Assembly: GCF_045287255.1 (NCBI RefSeq)
Contig: NZ_CP137142.1
Span: forward strand, 2,046,001 to 2,110,000
Source: Henriciella sp045287255
GTDB taxonomy: Bacteria; Pseudomonadota; Alphaproteobacteria; Caulobacterales; Hyphomonadaceae
Direction: 5' to 3'
Length of the DNA: 64,000 nt
Of this stretch, positions 17,499 through 25,801 are shown in pieces. Under the pieces are notes generated by a model, which worked only from the letters and a program-made list of their open reading frames with translations, was not told the origin of the DNA and ran no database searches. The first letter of the stretch is position 1. Every line of letters starts with the position of its first letter. The position numbers were made by a program, and so were the translations under genes.

Positions 17499-18613
17499 GC
17501 CAGCCCATTACGGTCACTGTCGATCTTGGCAGCCGCGCCTATCCAATTCTGGTTGGTCACAACTTGCTCCCAACCCTGGGACAGCGCCTGATGGCGTATA
17601 TTAAGCAGCCGCGCGCTTTCATCCTGACGGATGAAACCGTCGCGAAGCTACACTTGCGAGCGCTCGAAGAGAGCCTGAACACTGCGCAGATTACACCGCA
17701 TGTGATGACGGTGCCCCCTGGCGAGAGTACTAAAAACTGGACCCAGCTTGGCGCCGTCCTCGACTGGCTACTTGGCGCTGGCGCTGGACGCGATGATATT
17801 CTGATCGCCTTTGGGGGCGGGGTTATCGGTGACCTTACAGGTTTGGCCGCATCTTTGATGAAGCGCGGCATGTCACTGGTACAGGTGCCCACGACCCTGC
17901 TCGCTCAGGTTGATAGTTCGGTTGGCGGAAAAACCGCAGTGAATGCGGCGCAAGGCAAGAATCTGATCGGGGCCTTCCATCAGCCCAAACTGGTCCTCGC
18001 AGACACAGCTCTGCTGAAAACACTGCCAGAGCGCGAACGCCTCGCCGGGTATGCTGAAGTGGTCAAATATGGCCTGATCGATGATCCGGACTTCTTTGAT
18101 TGGCTGGAGAATCAGGGTCGCGCTGTTGTCGACCTAGAACCGGCTGCCATTGCAGAGGCGGTTGCCAAGTCCTGTCAGGCTAAAGCCCGCGTCGTCGCTC
18201 AGGATGAACGCGAAGGCGGCGTGCGTGCCCTGCTTAACCTTGGCCATACCTTTGGCCATGCGGTTGAGGCCCAGAACCAGTACCGATCCAGCGTCCTGCA
18301 TGGCGAAGCTGTTGCGCTCGGCATGGTGCTCGCGCTGAACTATTCCGTTCGCATTGGCCTTACAGACAAGGCGCAGGCTGATCGGGCTGAAAAGCTGCTC
18401 GTCGCCGCGGGTATGACCACAAAACTCGCGGCCATGCCGGGCGGTCCCTATGATGCCCCAGGCCTGACCGAAGCGATGAAACAGGACAAGAAAGTTCGTG
18501 CAGGCCGTGTGCCGCTCATCCTTGCTCGTGGCATCGGCCAATCCTTTATTCACCCGAACGCGGACCTCTCCGATGTTCAATCTTTCCTTGCAGAGGAGCT
18601 TTCGAAAAGCTGA
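17495..18613 (+). CDS. aroB: 3-dehydroquinate synthase
   Basis: 372 residues, the second step of the shikimate pathway, with NAD and a divalent metal. The motifs GGGVIGDLTGLAAS, PTTLLAQVDSSVGGKTAVN, the metal-binding Glu in YAEVVKYG and the two histidines in LLNLGHTFGHAVE and VLHGEAVALG are present. The ATG at 17495 is preferred because it overlaps the aroK stop (ATGA); a start 15 bases upstream is also possible. Followed with a one-base overlap by the CorC/CNNM protein gene. Confidence 0.97.
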   Translation: MSQPITVTVDLGSRAYPILVGHNLLPTLGQRLMAYIKQPRAFILTDETVAKLHLRALEESLNTAQITPHVMTVPPGESTKNWTQLGAVLDWLLGAGAGRDDILIAFGGGVIGDLTGLAASLMKRGMSLVQVPTTLLAQVDSSVGGKTAVNAAQGKNLIGAFHQPKLVLADTALLKTLPERERLAGYAEVVKYGLIDDPDFFDWLENQGRAVVDLEPAAIAEAVAKSCQAKARVVAQDEREGGVRALLNLGHTFGHAVEAQNQYRSSVLHGEAVALGMVLALNYSVRIGLTDKAQADRAEKLLVAAGMTTKLAAMPGGPYDAPGLTEAMKQDKKVRAGRVPLILARGIGQSFIHPNADLSDVQSFLAEELSKS

Positions 18614-19881
18614 TGATTATCGGCACTGCAATTACCATCCTGATCCTGATCGGGATGTCGGCCTTTTTCTCCGGATCCGAAACAGCACTTACCGCGGCCA
18701 GCCGGTCGCGCATGCACCAGCTTGAAAAAGAAGGTGATCCGCGCGCGGGCTTGGTCAACAAGCTGATTTCCAACCGCGAACGCCTGATTGGCGCGATCCT
18801 ACTGGGCAATAACCTCGTCAATATTCTTGCCACTGCACTGGCATCGGCCTTGTTTATCGACCTGTTTGGCGACTCTGGTGTCGCCATGGCGACCGCTATG
18901 ATGACCGTTCTCGTGCTGGTCTTTGCTGAGGTACTCCCCAAGACCTATGCGATTACCCGGCCAGACAATATGGCCCGCTCGGTCTCAACCCCGATCAGTT
19001 GGCTGGTGGCCAGCGCCAGCTGGATCGTCGTGGTTATCCAATCCATCGTGAACGCTACCCTGCGCCTTGTCGGCGTAAAACCGCCAGATGATGGCGTGAC
19101 GGCAGAAGATGATATTCGCGGCACGATTGACCTGCACCATTCTGAAGAAGGTCTTGATGCCAAGAACCGGCATCGCCTCGTCGGCGCACTCGACCTTAAG
19201 GATATGACGGTCGAAGAGGTGATGATCCACCGCAAGAATATCTTCATGATCAATGCTGATCAGCCCGCCGAGATTATCATTCGTCAGGCCCTCTCCAGTC
19301 CGCATACACGCCTGCCGCTGTATCGTGGGGACCAGGAAGAAATTGTTGGCGTCCTGCACGTTAAAGACCTGCTGCGTGCCGTGATCGCCGAGGGCGGCAA
19401 TGCTGCAAAAGTCGACATTATGGGCGTTTGCCGTGACCCATGGTTTATCCCGGAAACCACCCGCGCCGAAGACCAGCTTGACCTCTTCCTCAAGCAACGC
19501 AGCCACTTTGCCCTCGTCGTTGATGAGTATGGCGCCCTACAAGGCCTCGTGACGCTGGAAGATATTCTGGAAGAGATTGTCGGTGACATTCGCGATGAAC
19601 ATGATGTTGTGGTTCAGGGTGTGAAAAGCTTTGAGGATGGCGCTGTGGAAACCGATGGCTGGGTCACTATTCGTGATCTGAACCGGGCGACAGGCTGGGA
19701 GCTTCCCGACGAGGAAGCGGTTACCGTCGCAGGCCTCGTTATCCATGAGGCCCAAACCATCCCGGAGCCGGGACAGCGCTTTGCCTTTTACGGACACCGC
19801 TTTGATATTGTTCTGAAAAAACGCAATCAGATCACCCGCCTGAAGATCACCCCGATCGAGGATGACGGCAACGACCTTTAA
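18613..19881 (+). CDS. CNNM/CorC-family membrane protein with CBS domains
   Basis: 422 residues: an N-terminal DUF21/CNNM membrane domain with three to four helices and the typical SAFFSGSETALTAASRSRM, two CBS domains (about 195-325, with TRLPLYRGDQEEIVGVLHVKD and FALVVDEYGALQGLVTLEDILEE) and a C-terminal CorC_HlyC transporter-associated domain. Family members handle Mg or Co ions or sense nucleotides. It shares TGATG with aroB, so it is the third gene of the aroK-aroB run, an arrangement known in alphaproteobacteria. Its stop interlocks with the PstS-like gene stop in TTAA. Confidence 0.9.
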   Translation: MIIGTAITILILIGMSAFFSGSETALTAASRSRMHQLEKEGDPRAGLVNKLISNRERLIGAILLGNNLVNILATALASALFIDLFGDSGVAMATAMMTVLVLVFAEVLPKTYAITRPDNMARSVSTPISWLVASASWIVVVIQSIVNATLRLVGVKPPDDGVTAEDDIRGTIDLHHSEEGLDAKNRHRLVGALDLKDMTVEEVMIHRKNIFMINADQPAEIIIRQALSSPHTRLPLYRGDQEEIVGVLHVKDLLRAVIAEGGNAAKVDIMGVCRDPWFIPETTRAEDQLDLFLKQRSHFALVVDEYGALQGLVTLEDILEEIVGDIRDEHDVVVQGVKSFEDGAVETDGWVTIRDLNRATGWELPDEEAVTVAGLVIHEAQTIPEPGQRFAFYGHRFDIVLKKRNQITRLKITPIEDDGNDL

Positions 19882-20975
19882 TCCAGTACAGGGTCGATAG
19901 CGATCAAATTCAGAGCCTCTTCTCGCTCGGCGACACGTTGCGCTTCTGGCAGCGGGATGAGGCCTTTTGACAGCAGATACCCCTCCATGCCCCAGGCATC
20001 CTCATGGGTGAACTCTGCCAGGTAAGCCCCTAATCCGGGGACCAGTGGCACATTCTGCTTCTTCACATAGAGGTACATACTCCGCGAGATACCATAATCC
20101 CCGCTGGCGATCCGGTTGAACTCGGGCGGAATGCCGCCAATGCGCGCACCCTGCAGCCGGTCAAGGTTCTGTTCCAGGAAGGAAAACCCCAATACCCCGA
20201 TACTTGCTTCATCACCGAGTAGGGTCTGAACAATCGAGCTGTCATTCTCGCCACTATCAATCCATGCGCCATCATTGCGAATTGTATGCGCGCGGCGTTC
20301 AAACATATCCGGATCACTCACCTTTAGCGCAGCAAGTTCAGGCAGGGTTTCGGCGCCTTTCTCCATGGCAATCTCAACAAAGGCATCGCGGGTGCCCGAC
20401 GTTGGCGGTGGACCGGAAACCCGGATCGGCAAGTCTGGCAAAGACGCATCAATCTCACGCCAACGCTCATAGGGGTTTTCAACCCAGCCACCTCGCCCAT
20501 CTGGCAATTCTGCAGCAAGCGCCTGATAAATCTGCCCCTTTGTGAGATCGAGTTCCGGTGCGCCTTTCGCATTGGCCAGTACAATACCATCATAGCCAAT
20601 CTTGATCTCAAGCAGATCGGTCACGCCTTGCTCGGCACATAAAGCAACCTCTGAAGCTTTGACCTTGCGCGACGCATTGGTGATCGACGGCTCATTTGGC
20701 CCCAGGCCATTGCAGAAAGCCTTGAAACCGCCGCCCGTCCCGGTGGTTTCAACAATCGGGGTTGGGTAGGGATATACCGCACCGAATTGTTCTGCGACGG
20801 CCGTTGCAAAAGGGGAAACCGTCGACGATCCGACAATGCGGATCTTAGTATCATCGCCCCCCGCAAATACTGGCGGGCTATCGGGTTGATCAGGAATCGA
20901 CTTCAAATCAACCGCTGGCGAACACGCCGCGAGCCAAACACATGCAACTAAAGAACTGAAAAAAAGTCGTGCCAT
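19878..20975 (-). CDS. PstS-like phosphate-binding lipoprotein (orphan)
   Basis: 365 residues from ATG 20975, preceded by GGGGA. A lipobox LAAC ends the signal peptide. The binding-protein domain has IRIVGSSTVSPFA, TGTGGGFKAFCNG and the phosphate loop SGTRDAF, all typical of PstS-type phosphate-binding proteins. No pstC, pstA, pstB or phoU lies nearby, so it must work with a transporter encoded elsewhere or as a stand-alone sensor. It follows murI with a 41-base gap. A convincing Pho box upstream was not found. Confidence 0.87.
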   Translation of the reverse strand: MARLFFSSLVACVWLAACSPAVDLKSIPDQPDSPPVFAGGDDTKIRIVGSSTVSPFATAVAEQFGAVYPYPTPIVETTGTGGGFKAFCNGLGPNEPSITNASRKVKASEVALCAEQGVTDLLEIKIGYDGIVLANAKGAPELDLTKGQIYQALAAELPDGRGGWVENPYERWREIDASLPDLPIRVSGPPPTSGTRDAFVEIAMEKGAETLPELAALKVSDPDMFERRAHTIRNDGAWIDSGENDSSIVQTLLGDEASIGVLGFSFLEQNLDRLQGARIGGIPPEFNRIASGDYGISRSMYLYVKKQNVPLVPGLGAYLAEFTHEDAWGMEGYLLSKGLIPLPEAQRVAEREEALNLIAIDPVLD

Positions 20976-21016
20976 ATCGTCCCCATATACGACATTTGTT
21001 ACAGTCATATACGCCC

Positions 21017-21838
21017 TTATGTCACTGAACACAGTTGCGTATCGGAAAACCCAAATCGCCGACAGACTTCTATAAGACGTGGCTGCCCTTCAGGCGCGCT
21101 CGTTAGAAAAACCCGCCCCCCCTGCGCGCCAGGGGAGAGCGTCTGGACTGGCATCACCCGTAAAGTTTGACGAGCAATCGCCTCACCACTGTCCACGAAA
21201 CTGACCGGGTGTGGCACCGTTGCCGCCAACTCGCCGCGAATAAGCGGAAAATGCGTACAAGCCAGCACGACCGTATCGATTTGATCCCCGCCATCGGCTT
21301 CAAACAAAGGCCGCTGAGCCTTGCGAAATGCTTCCAGCGCAACAGCCTGCCCGCTGGCTTGCTCTTCAGCGAGCTGCACCAGCTCAACCGAGCCATGCAT
21401 GATGACTTTTGTCTTCTTGGCGAACTCGGCGATCAGCCGCGCTGTATAGGCGCGCCGAACGGTTCCTGGCGTCGCGAGGAGGCCAATCACGCCTGTCTCA
21501 CTCTGCCCAGCCGCAGGTTTAATCGCTGGTACTGTTCCAACCACAGGAATATCCAGAACGTCACGCACTGCCTCGAGCGCCAACGTACTCGCAGTATTAC
21601 AGGCAATCACGAACACATCTGGTCGAGCCTGCTCCACCAAAGCGCGGGCAACCGCTGGCAGACGCGCTGTCAAAGCCGCATCAGATTTGTCTCCATATGG
21701 AAAGAACCCACTATCAGCCGCATAATCGACCGCCAGACCAGGGGCCAGAGCCATAATTTCACGCGCAATGGTCAAACCGCCCATACCGCTGTCAAACACC
21801 AGCACCGAGCCCGTCGATGGATTGCCAGAATCACTCAT
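21017..21838 (-). CDS. murI: Glutamate racemase
   Basis: 273 residues. Makes D-glutamate for peptidoglycan. Both catalytic cysteines are present, in ACNTASTLAL and LACTHFPLI, with the N-terminal Asp of FDSGMGGLT. The length and motif spacing are normal. It is divergent from the helix-hairpin-helix gene across a 114-base control region. Confidence 0.95.
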   Translation of the reverse strand: MSDSGNPSTGSVLVFDSGMGGLTIAREIMALAPGLAVDYAADSGFFPYGDKSDAALTARLPAVARALVEQARPDVFVIACNTASTLALEAVRDVLDIPVVGTVPAIKPAAGQSETGVIGLLATPGTVRRAYTARLIAEFAKKTKVIMHGSVELVQLAEEQASGQAVALEAFRKAQRPLFEADGGDQIDTVVLACTHFPLIRGELAATVPHPVSFVDSGEAIARQTLRVMPVQTLSPGAQGGRVFLTSAPEGQPRLIEVCRRFGFSDTQLCSVT

Positions 21839-21886
21839 GCCACCTGTCTAATCTGCGAATGTGTCAGTGGAAAGGAGCAGACAATC

Positions 21887-21900
21887 CGCAAGACCTTGCG
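21887..21900. promoter_or_regulatory. Inverted repeat in the murI / HHH-protein control region
   Basis: CGCAAG-AC-CTTGCG, a perfect 6-bp inverted repeat with a 2-base centre, located 49 bases upstream of the murI start and 53 bases before the HHH-protein start. Candidate protein-binding site. Confidence 0.35.
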
Positions 21901-21922
21901 CAGGGGAAACTTTTCGATTATG

Positions 21923-21935
21923 TTGCACTGCACAA
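21923..21935. promoter_or_regulatory. PhaR-like box TTGCACTGCACAA
   Basis: TTGCACTGCACAA contains TGC-N3-GCA, the core seen in operators of PhaR/AniA, the repressor of phasin genes in many alphaproteobacteria. It lies 17 bases before the ATG of the HHH-domain gene, where a repressor would block transcription. Assignment to PhaR rests on motif resemblance only. Confidence 0.4.
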
Positions 21936-21952
21936 TAATAATGGAGACTGGC

Positions 21953-22612
21953 ATGTCCGGCGAAAACCTCCCAGAAGATGATGCTCCGATCACCCCGGTT
22001 GAATACTGGATGGAAAGCGTTGCCGCATGGCGCGATTTCAGCCGTGATGCTGGCTCCCTGTGGATGGAGCGAATGAGCAAGCTTCATCCTATTACCCCCT
22101 CTGAAACAGACCCTGCCGAAGATACAGTCACAACTGATCTCCTGCGGATGATGTCAGACCTGAACCTGCGCCACTGGCAAAACATGGCCCGCCTGTTGTC
22201 TGGTATGCCAGCCTGGACACATGTGCCGAACACCACAACCGGTTCGGCACTTGTCGACTGGTTTGATCGTATGCAGCGCGGCAATATGGTGATGACCGCT
22301 GCGTTTGAGACCGTTGATCAAGGCACTAAGCCACCTACGGTTAAAGACGAAGAGCCAGTAAAGCGCCCACTTAGCTTGACTGCGCCAGAAGGGTCACCAG
22401 ACGACCTGACCCGGATTAAAGGCATCGGCCCAAAGCTTTCAGCAAAGCTGAACGATCTCGGCATCTACCATTTCCGCCAGATCGCCCATTGGGACGAAGA
22501 CGAAGCCGCCTGGATTGATGACTATCTCTCTTTCAAAGGCCGTGTAGGCCGTGAACAGTGGATCGCACAGGCGCAAAGCCTTGCCGCGAATGGCGCTGGC
22601 AGCCTGCATTAG
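21953..22612 (+). CDS. Helix-hairpin-helix domain protein, possibly granule (phasin-like)
   Basis: 219 residues from ATG 21953, with GGAG 6 bases before. The N-terminal two thirds are helical and rich in Trp and Met (WMESVAAWRDFSRDAGSLWMERM, RHWQNMARLLSGMPAW), somewhat like PHA-granule-associated proteins. The C-terminal 60 residues form a helix-hairpin-helix domain (DDLTRIKGIGPKLSAKLNDLGIYHFRQIA), the type found at the ends of NuoE-like and ribosomal-protein-like fusions and able to bind nucleic acid. The PhaR-like box upstream would suit a phasin; a phasin that ties granules to DNA is a reasonable but unproven idea. Confidence 0.6.
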   Translation: MSGENLPEDDAPITPVEYWMESVAAWRDFSRDAGSLWMERMSKLHPITPSETDPAEDTVTTDLLRMMSDLNLRHWQNMARLLSGMPAWTHVPNTTTGSALVDWFDRMQRGNMVMTAAFETVDQGTKPPTVKDEEPVKRPLSLTAPEGSPDDLTRIKGIGPKLSAKLNDLGIYHFRQIAHWDEDEAAWIDDYLSFKGRVGREQWIAQAQSLAANGAGSLH

Positions 22613-22653
22613 CTGGATCTTTTCGAAGATGTTTAGAGCCAGGCTGGGATACC

Positions 22654-22950
22654 CTAGTCCGGCTTCTTGCCATCCCCGATCAGCCATTTGAACTCGGTCA
22701 CTTCAACGCGATCAAACAAGCCGGCCTGAGCATATGGGTCATTCGCGGCCCACAGCTCAGCTTCAGAAAGCGTATCAAACGCAATGATAAAGGTTGATCC
22801 CGCCATCTCCCCCGCCGCATTAAGGATGGGTCCGGCGACCTGAATCTGATCCAGAGCGCCACGGGCATAGTCCAGATGCGCTTCACGGGTCGCCTGCCGT
22901 AAGGCCAGACTATCAGCTTTGTCGCGGGCATTGATCAAATATAGGGGCAT
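22654..22950 (-). CDS. YciI family protein
   Basis: 98 residues from ATG 22950. A dimeric alpha/beta-barrel protein of the YciI family: MPLYLINARDK opens the first strand, the conserved REAHLDYA holds the His-Asp pair, and STFIIAFDTLSEAELWAANDPYAQAGLFDRVEV is the typical second half. Some relatives catalyse dehalogenation or stress-linked reactions; no function is set for this one. It stands alone between the HHH gene and the M19 gene. Confidence 0.88.
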   Translation of the reverse strand: MPLYLINARDKADSLALRQATREAHLDYARGALDQIQVAGPILNAAGEMAGSTFIIAFDTLSEAELWAANDPYAQAGLFDRVEVTEFKWLIGDGKKPD

Positions 22951-23027
22951 GGGACTGGCTCCGTTGGGTTGTCTCTTCTCACCCGCCAGAAAGCACATGT
23001 CCCCCCTTCACAACACCCCTGAATGCC

Positions 23028-24128
23028 TCAGGTCCAAACCGCTTCAAACAAACGAGCAAAATTCTGACCCAGAATTTTGTCGACCTGTGCTGCGGTATAG
23101 CCTCGCTTCTGCAGCGCTTCCCCCAAAGCAACCATTTTATGCGGCCCATTCAACCCCTCAACATAAGGTGGCGGCCCTTCACCCGGCGCGGCAATCCCTT
23201 TCTCCTGCCTTTCTTTGGTGATTTTGGCCCAGAAGGCCAAACTCTCTGGACTGGTATCAAACCCGACAAACGGTGTGTCACTGCCAATCCCGACATGCTC
23301 AATTCCGCAAACATTCACCGCATGATCGATATGACGTAGAAACGCCTCCAGCGATTGCTGTTCCAGGTCAGGTGTCAGGTAACTCATCTCATACAAGCCA
23401 AAAACACCGCCTGTTTCTGCAACCGCCCTCAATAACGAATCGCTTTTATTTCGAGGGTGTTCATGCACACTCGCACATCCAGCGTGCGTGATGGCAAGGG
23501 GCCGGGTCGCGATTGCAAGAATATCCTGAGCTGTCTGTTCGTGCGCATGGCTAAGGTCGATCAAGACTTTGGCCTGCTCCATAATTGTGGTGGCTTCGCG
23601 TCCGCGTTCGGTGAGGCCCAGCGGTCCATTTACCGACATCACCCCAGCGCCTAGCTTATTCGTCTGATTGTATCCATGCTGCATGATCCGTACACCACGC
23701 TTTGCAAATTCAACAATGCGCGAGAGATCATCCTGAAACATTTTCGCGCTTTCAAACGAGTAGATGATGCCAATCCTGCCTGTGTCATAGGCCCGCTTGA
23801 GATCGGTAAAGCTTTGCACCTTCAAGAAGACATCCGGATTGATATTAAACACCTCATCCACAGCCTCGATATGGGCTATCGTCTCTTCATAAGACATCCC
23901 ACTCCCACCAAGGGATTGCTTGAAAGCAGTCAGTCCTGTGGACTTGATCAGATCCAGGTCATCCGCAGATAGAGGCTCGCCAACTATCGGTGTCAGAACC
24001 ATGTTCGCGTTGATAATGTACTGCCTGCGGTCCGTGCCACCATACGCCCCGCCCTCTTGGGATGCCGCAGCCCCGCCGATAACCACTGAGGCGCTCCCCG
24101 CGCCCAGAAACACTCTTCGGTTTATCAT
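23028..24128 (-). CDS. M19 (membrane dipeptidase) homologue with altered metal site
   Basis: 366 residues with a twin-arginine-type leader (NRRVFLGAGSASVVIGGAAA). The TIM-barrel of family M19 is recognisable: a Glu in IIYSFESAKM, the two histidines in DLSHAHE and THAGCASVHEHPRN, and Asp in HVGIGSDTPF. The usual N-terminal ligand motif, His-x-Asp in DGHNDLP, is replaced by INANMVLTP, so two of the five zinc ligands appear lost. It may be a one-metal enzyme, have another activity, or be non-catalytic. Divergent from a MarR regulator with ATATATGT repeats between, so it is very probably the regulator's target. Confidence 0.82.
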   Translation of the reverse strand: MINRRVFLGAGSASVVIGGAAASQEGGAYGGTDRRQYIINANMVLTPIVGEPLSADDLDLIKSTGLTAFKQSLGGSGMSYEETIAHIEAVDEVFNINPDVFLKVQSFTDLKRAYDTGRIGIIYSFESAKMFQDDLSRIVEFAKRGVRIMQHGYNQTNKLGAGVMSVNGPLGLTERGREATTIMEQAKVLIDLSHAHEQTAQDILAIATRPLAITHAGCASVHEHPRNKSDSLLRAVAETGGVFGLYEMSYLTPDLEQQSLEAFLRHIDHAVNVCGIEHVGIGSDTPFVGFDTSPESLAFWAKITKERQEKGIAAPGEGPPPYVEGLNGPHKMVALGEALQKRGYTAAQVDKILGQNFARLFEAVWT

Positions 24129-24143
24129 AAGCCAACCTCTTGC

Positions 24144-24191
24144 TATATATGTACCTGACTACGCAATATATGTAATCGGGTACATATATGT
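24144..24191. promoter_or_regulatory. Triple ATATATGT operator between M19 and MarR genes
   Basis: ATATATGTACC (24145-24155) is exactly inverted as GGTACATATAT (24179-24189), with a further ATATATGTAA at 24166-24175 between them. The last copy is inside the perfect palindrome ACATATATGT (24182-24191). The three ATATATGT cores start 21 and 18 bases apart, close to two helical turns, so dimers would line up on one DNA face. The MarR protein at 24220 is the natural candidate to bind and to control both genes. Confidence 0.7.
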
Positions 24192-24219
24192 CATATTAAT
24201 TCTTCAGAAGGAACGCTGC

Positions 24220-24705
24220 ATGACCGGATTTGAAGACAAGACCGCAATCGGAAAACGTCTGCGACAGCTCTCTTCGATCATCGATAGTGATGCCAATCAG
24301 ATCTATACTGATCACAATAAGGCGTTTGAACAGAAATGGTTTGGTGTGATCAATCAACTGATGCTGAACGGACAGATGAGTGTCAGTAGCCTGGCAAAAG
24401 CGCTCGGTGTTTCACATGTCTCGATCAGCAAGGTGCGGAAGTCCCTGGAAACCGCGAACCTTATTGAAGCTAGGCAAAACCCGGACGATGCCCGGCAGAA
24501 AGACTTGCAGCTAACATCAACAGGTGAAGCATTAGCACGCGAACTCTACCCTCTATGGCAGGCCTTTGAGGCAGCATCTGAGGAATTAAATGAAGAGGCG
24601 GGCAACATCATCGCGGCCCTCACCGGGTTACAGGAAGCGCTTAATCGAAAGAGCCTCTATGACCGTGTTGAACAACACCTGAAAGCTCAATCGAAAAGCA
24701 AGTAG
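24220..24705 (+). CDS. MarR-family transcriptional regulator
   Basis: 161 residues from ATG 24220, AGAAGGA before it. A winged-helix core contains MSVSSLAKALGVSHVSISKVRKSLETANLIEARQNPDDARQKDLQLTSTGEAL, the MarR helix-turn-helix and the DxRxKxLxLT wing. The flanking helices should dimerise. It is divergent from the M19 homologue and separated from it by a 91-base region with three ATATATGT boxes; autoregulation and control of the M19 gene is the simplest reading. It ends 5 bases from the convergent gpsA. Confidence 0.9.
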   Translation: MTGFEDKTAIGKRLRQLSSIIDSDANQIYTDHNKAFEQKWFGVINQLMLNGQMSVSSLAKALGVSHVSISKVRKSLETANLIEARQNPDDARQKDLQLTSTGEALARELYPLWQAFEAASEELNEEAGNIIAALTGLQEALNRKSLYDRVEQHLKAQSKSK

Positions 24706-24710
24706 CAGCC

Positions 24711-25718
24711 CTACTCTCCACGGAAGGGACGGGCGAGCAGAGCACTCATGGCGTCCTGAACGCTCGCATCGCCTGACAGAATATCATTTACGGCGCTACA
24801 GATTGGCATATCGATGCCCGCGCGCGCAGCGACCTGAACCATTGCTGGTGCGGTTGCAACACCCTCGGTCACGGCGCGGCGTTCCGCCAGAATCGCTCCG
24901 GCACTGCGCCCTTCCCCCAAGGCCTTGCCAAAACTCATATTGCGCGACTGCGTTGAGGAACAGGTCAGCACCAGATCGCCAAGGCCACATAACCCCGCCA
25001 GCGTTTCAGCGCGTCCACCCAAGGCCACGCCAAGACGCGTCATCTCGGCAAAGCCCCGCGCGATCAAAGCGGCATGCGCGGATTTGCCAAGCTGCAAGCC
25101 TTCAACAATGCCACAAGCAATCGCGAGAACATTCTTCACAGCGCCGCCAACCTCCGCGCCAATCAGATCATTCGACCAATAGGGTCGGAAGCTTGGCTGA
25201 CCGATCATCTTCATAAGCCGCTGCCCAAGTGCCTCATCTTCGCAGGCCAGTGTTACGGCTGTCGGCAAAGCCCGCGCGACATCGGCTGCAAAACTTGGCC
25301 CTGACAAGACCGCCGGTACGGCGTGGGGAATTGTTTCGCGCAGCACATCGGTTTGAAGAGACAGCGTGTCCCGCTCGATGCCCTTTGCGCACAAAAGGAT
25401 CGGTGTACCCTCGGCAATATGTGGGGCCAGTTGTTGAAATGTGGTTCGGGCAAATTGGGCCGGAACAACCGCAAGAATAGCATCACATCCCGCAAGGGTC
25501 GCCAGTTCCGTAGAGCTCTCGATCGCTGGCAGTTTTAAACCAGGCAGATAAAGCGGGTTCCCGCGCCCTTCGGACATCGCCTCGGCCACTTCCGGTTCAA
25601 GCGCCCACAGCCGGACCGTATTGCCTCCGGCCTGACCGCTGACAGCCAGAGCTGTCCCCCAGGCACCCCCGCCAAGGACCCCGAGTGTACCCTTTGTCGC
25701 CTCTGATACTTGTGTCAT
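24711..25718 (-). CDS. gpsA: Glycerol-3-phosphate dehydrogenase [NAD(P)+]
   Basis: 335 residues. Reduces dihydroxyacetone phosphate to sn-glycerol-3-phosphate for phospholipid synthesis. The Rossmann motif LGGGAWGTALA, the catalytic Lys in GGAVKNVLAIACG and the GLCGLGDLVLTCSS segment are present. Normal length. Divergent from the TetR regulator gene. Confidence 0.96.
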   Translation of the reverse strand: MTQVSEATKGTLGVLGGGAWGTALAVSGQAGGNTVRLWALEPEVAEAMSEGRGNPLYLPGLKLPAIESSTELATLAGCDAILAVVPAQFARTTFQQLAPHIAEGTPILLCAKGIERDTLSLQTDVLRETIPHAVPAVLSGPSFAADVARALPTAVTLACEDEALGQRLMKMIGQPSFRPYWSNDLIGAEVGGAVKNVLAIACGIVEGLQLGKSAHAALIARGFAEMTRLGVALGGRAETLAGLCGLGDLVLTCSSTQSRNMSFGKALGEGRSAGAILAERRAVTEGVATAPAMVQVAARAGIDMPICSAVNDILSGDASVQDAMSALLARPFRGE

Positions 25719-25760
25719 CTACGCCACGCTCTCTGCAATCTCACGATCTTGTAACTGAAC

Positions 25761-25783
25761 AATTCGTTGATCATTCACGAATT
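25761..25783. promoter_or_regulatory. Inverted repeat upstream of TetR gene
   Basis: AATTCGT (25761-25767) and ACGAATT (25777-25783) form perfect 7-bp arms around a 9-base centre, 18 bases before the TetR start at 25802 and 42 bases before the gpsA start. Size, symmetry and place fit the operator of the adjacent TetR protein. Confidence 0.6.
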
Positions 25784-25801
25784 TCCCTTATGTGGGACCT
25801 T

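Noticed and set aside
20976..21016. Pho box before the PstS-like gene
   Set aside because: CTGTAAC-N4-GTCGTAT matches only the first half of a Pho box; the second half fails, so I did not call it.
21167..21952. Long N-terminal extension of the HHH-domain gene
   Set aside because: Would overlap murI in antisense. The well-placed GGAG and the change in composition at 21953 set the true start there.
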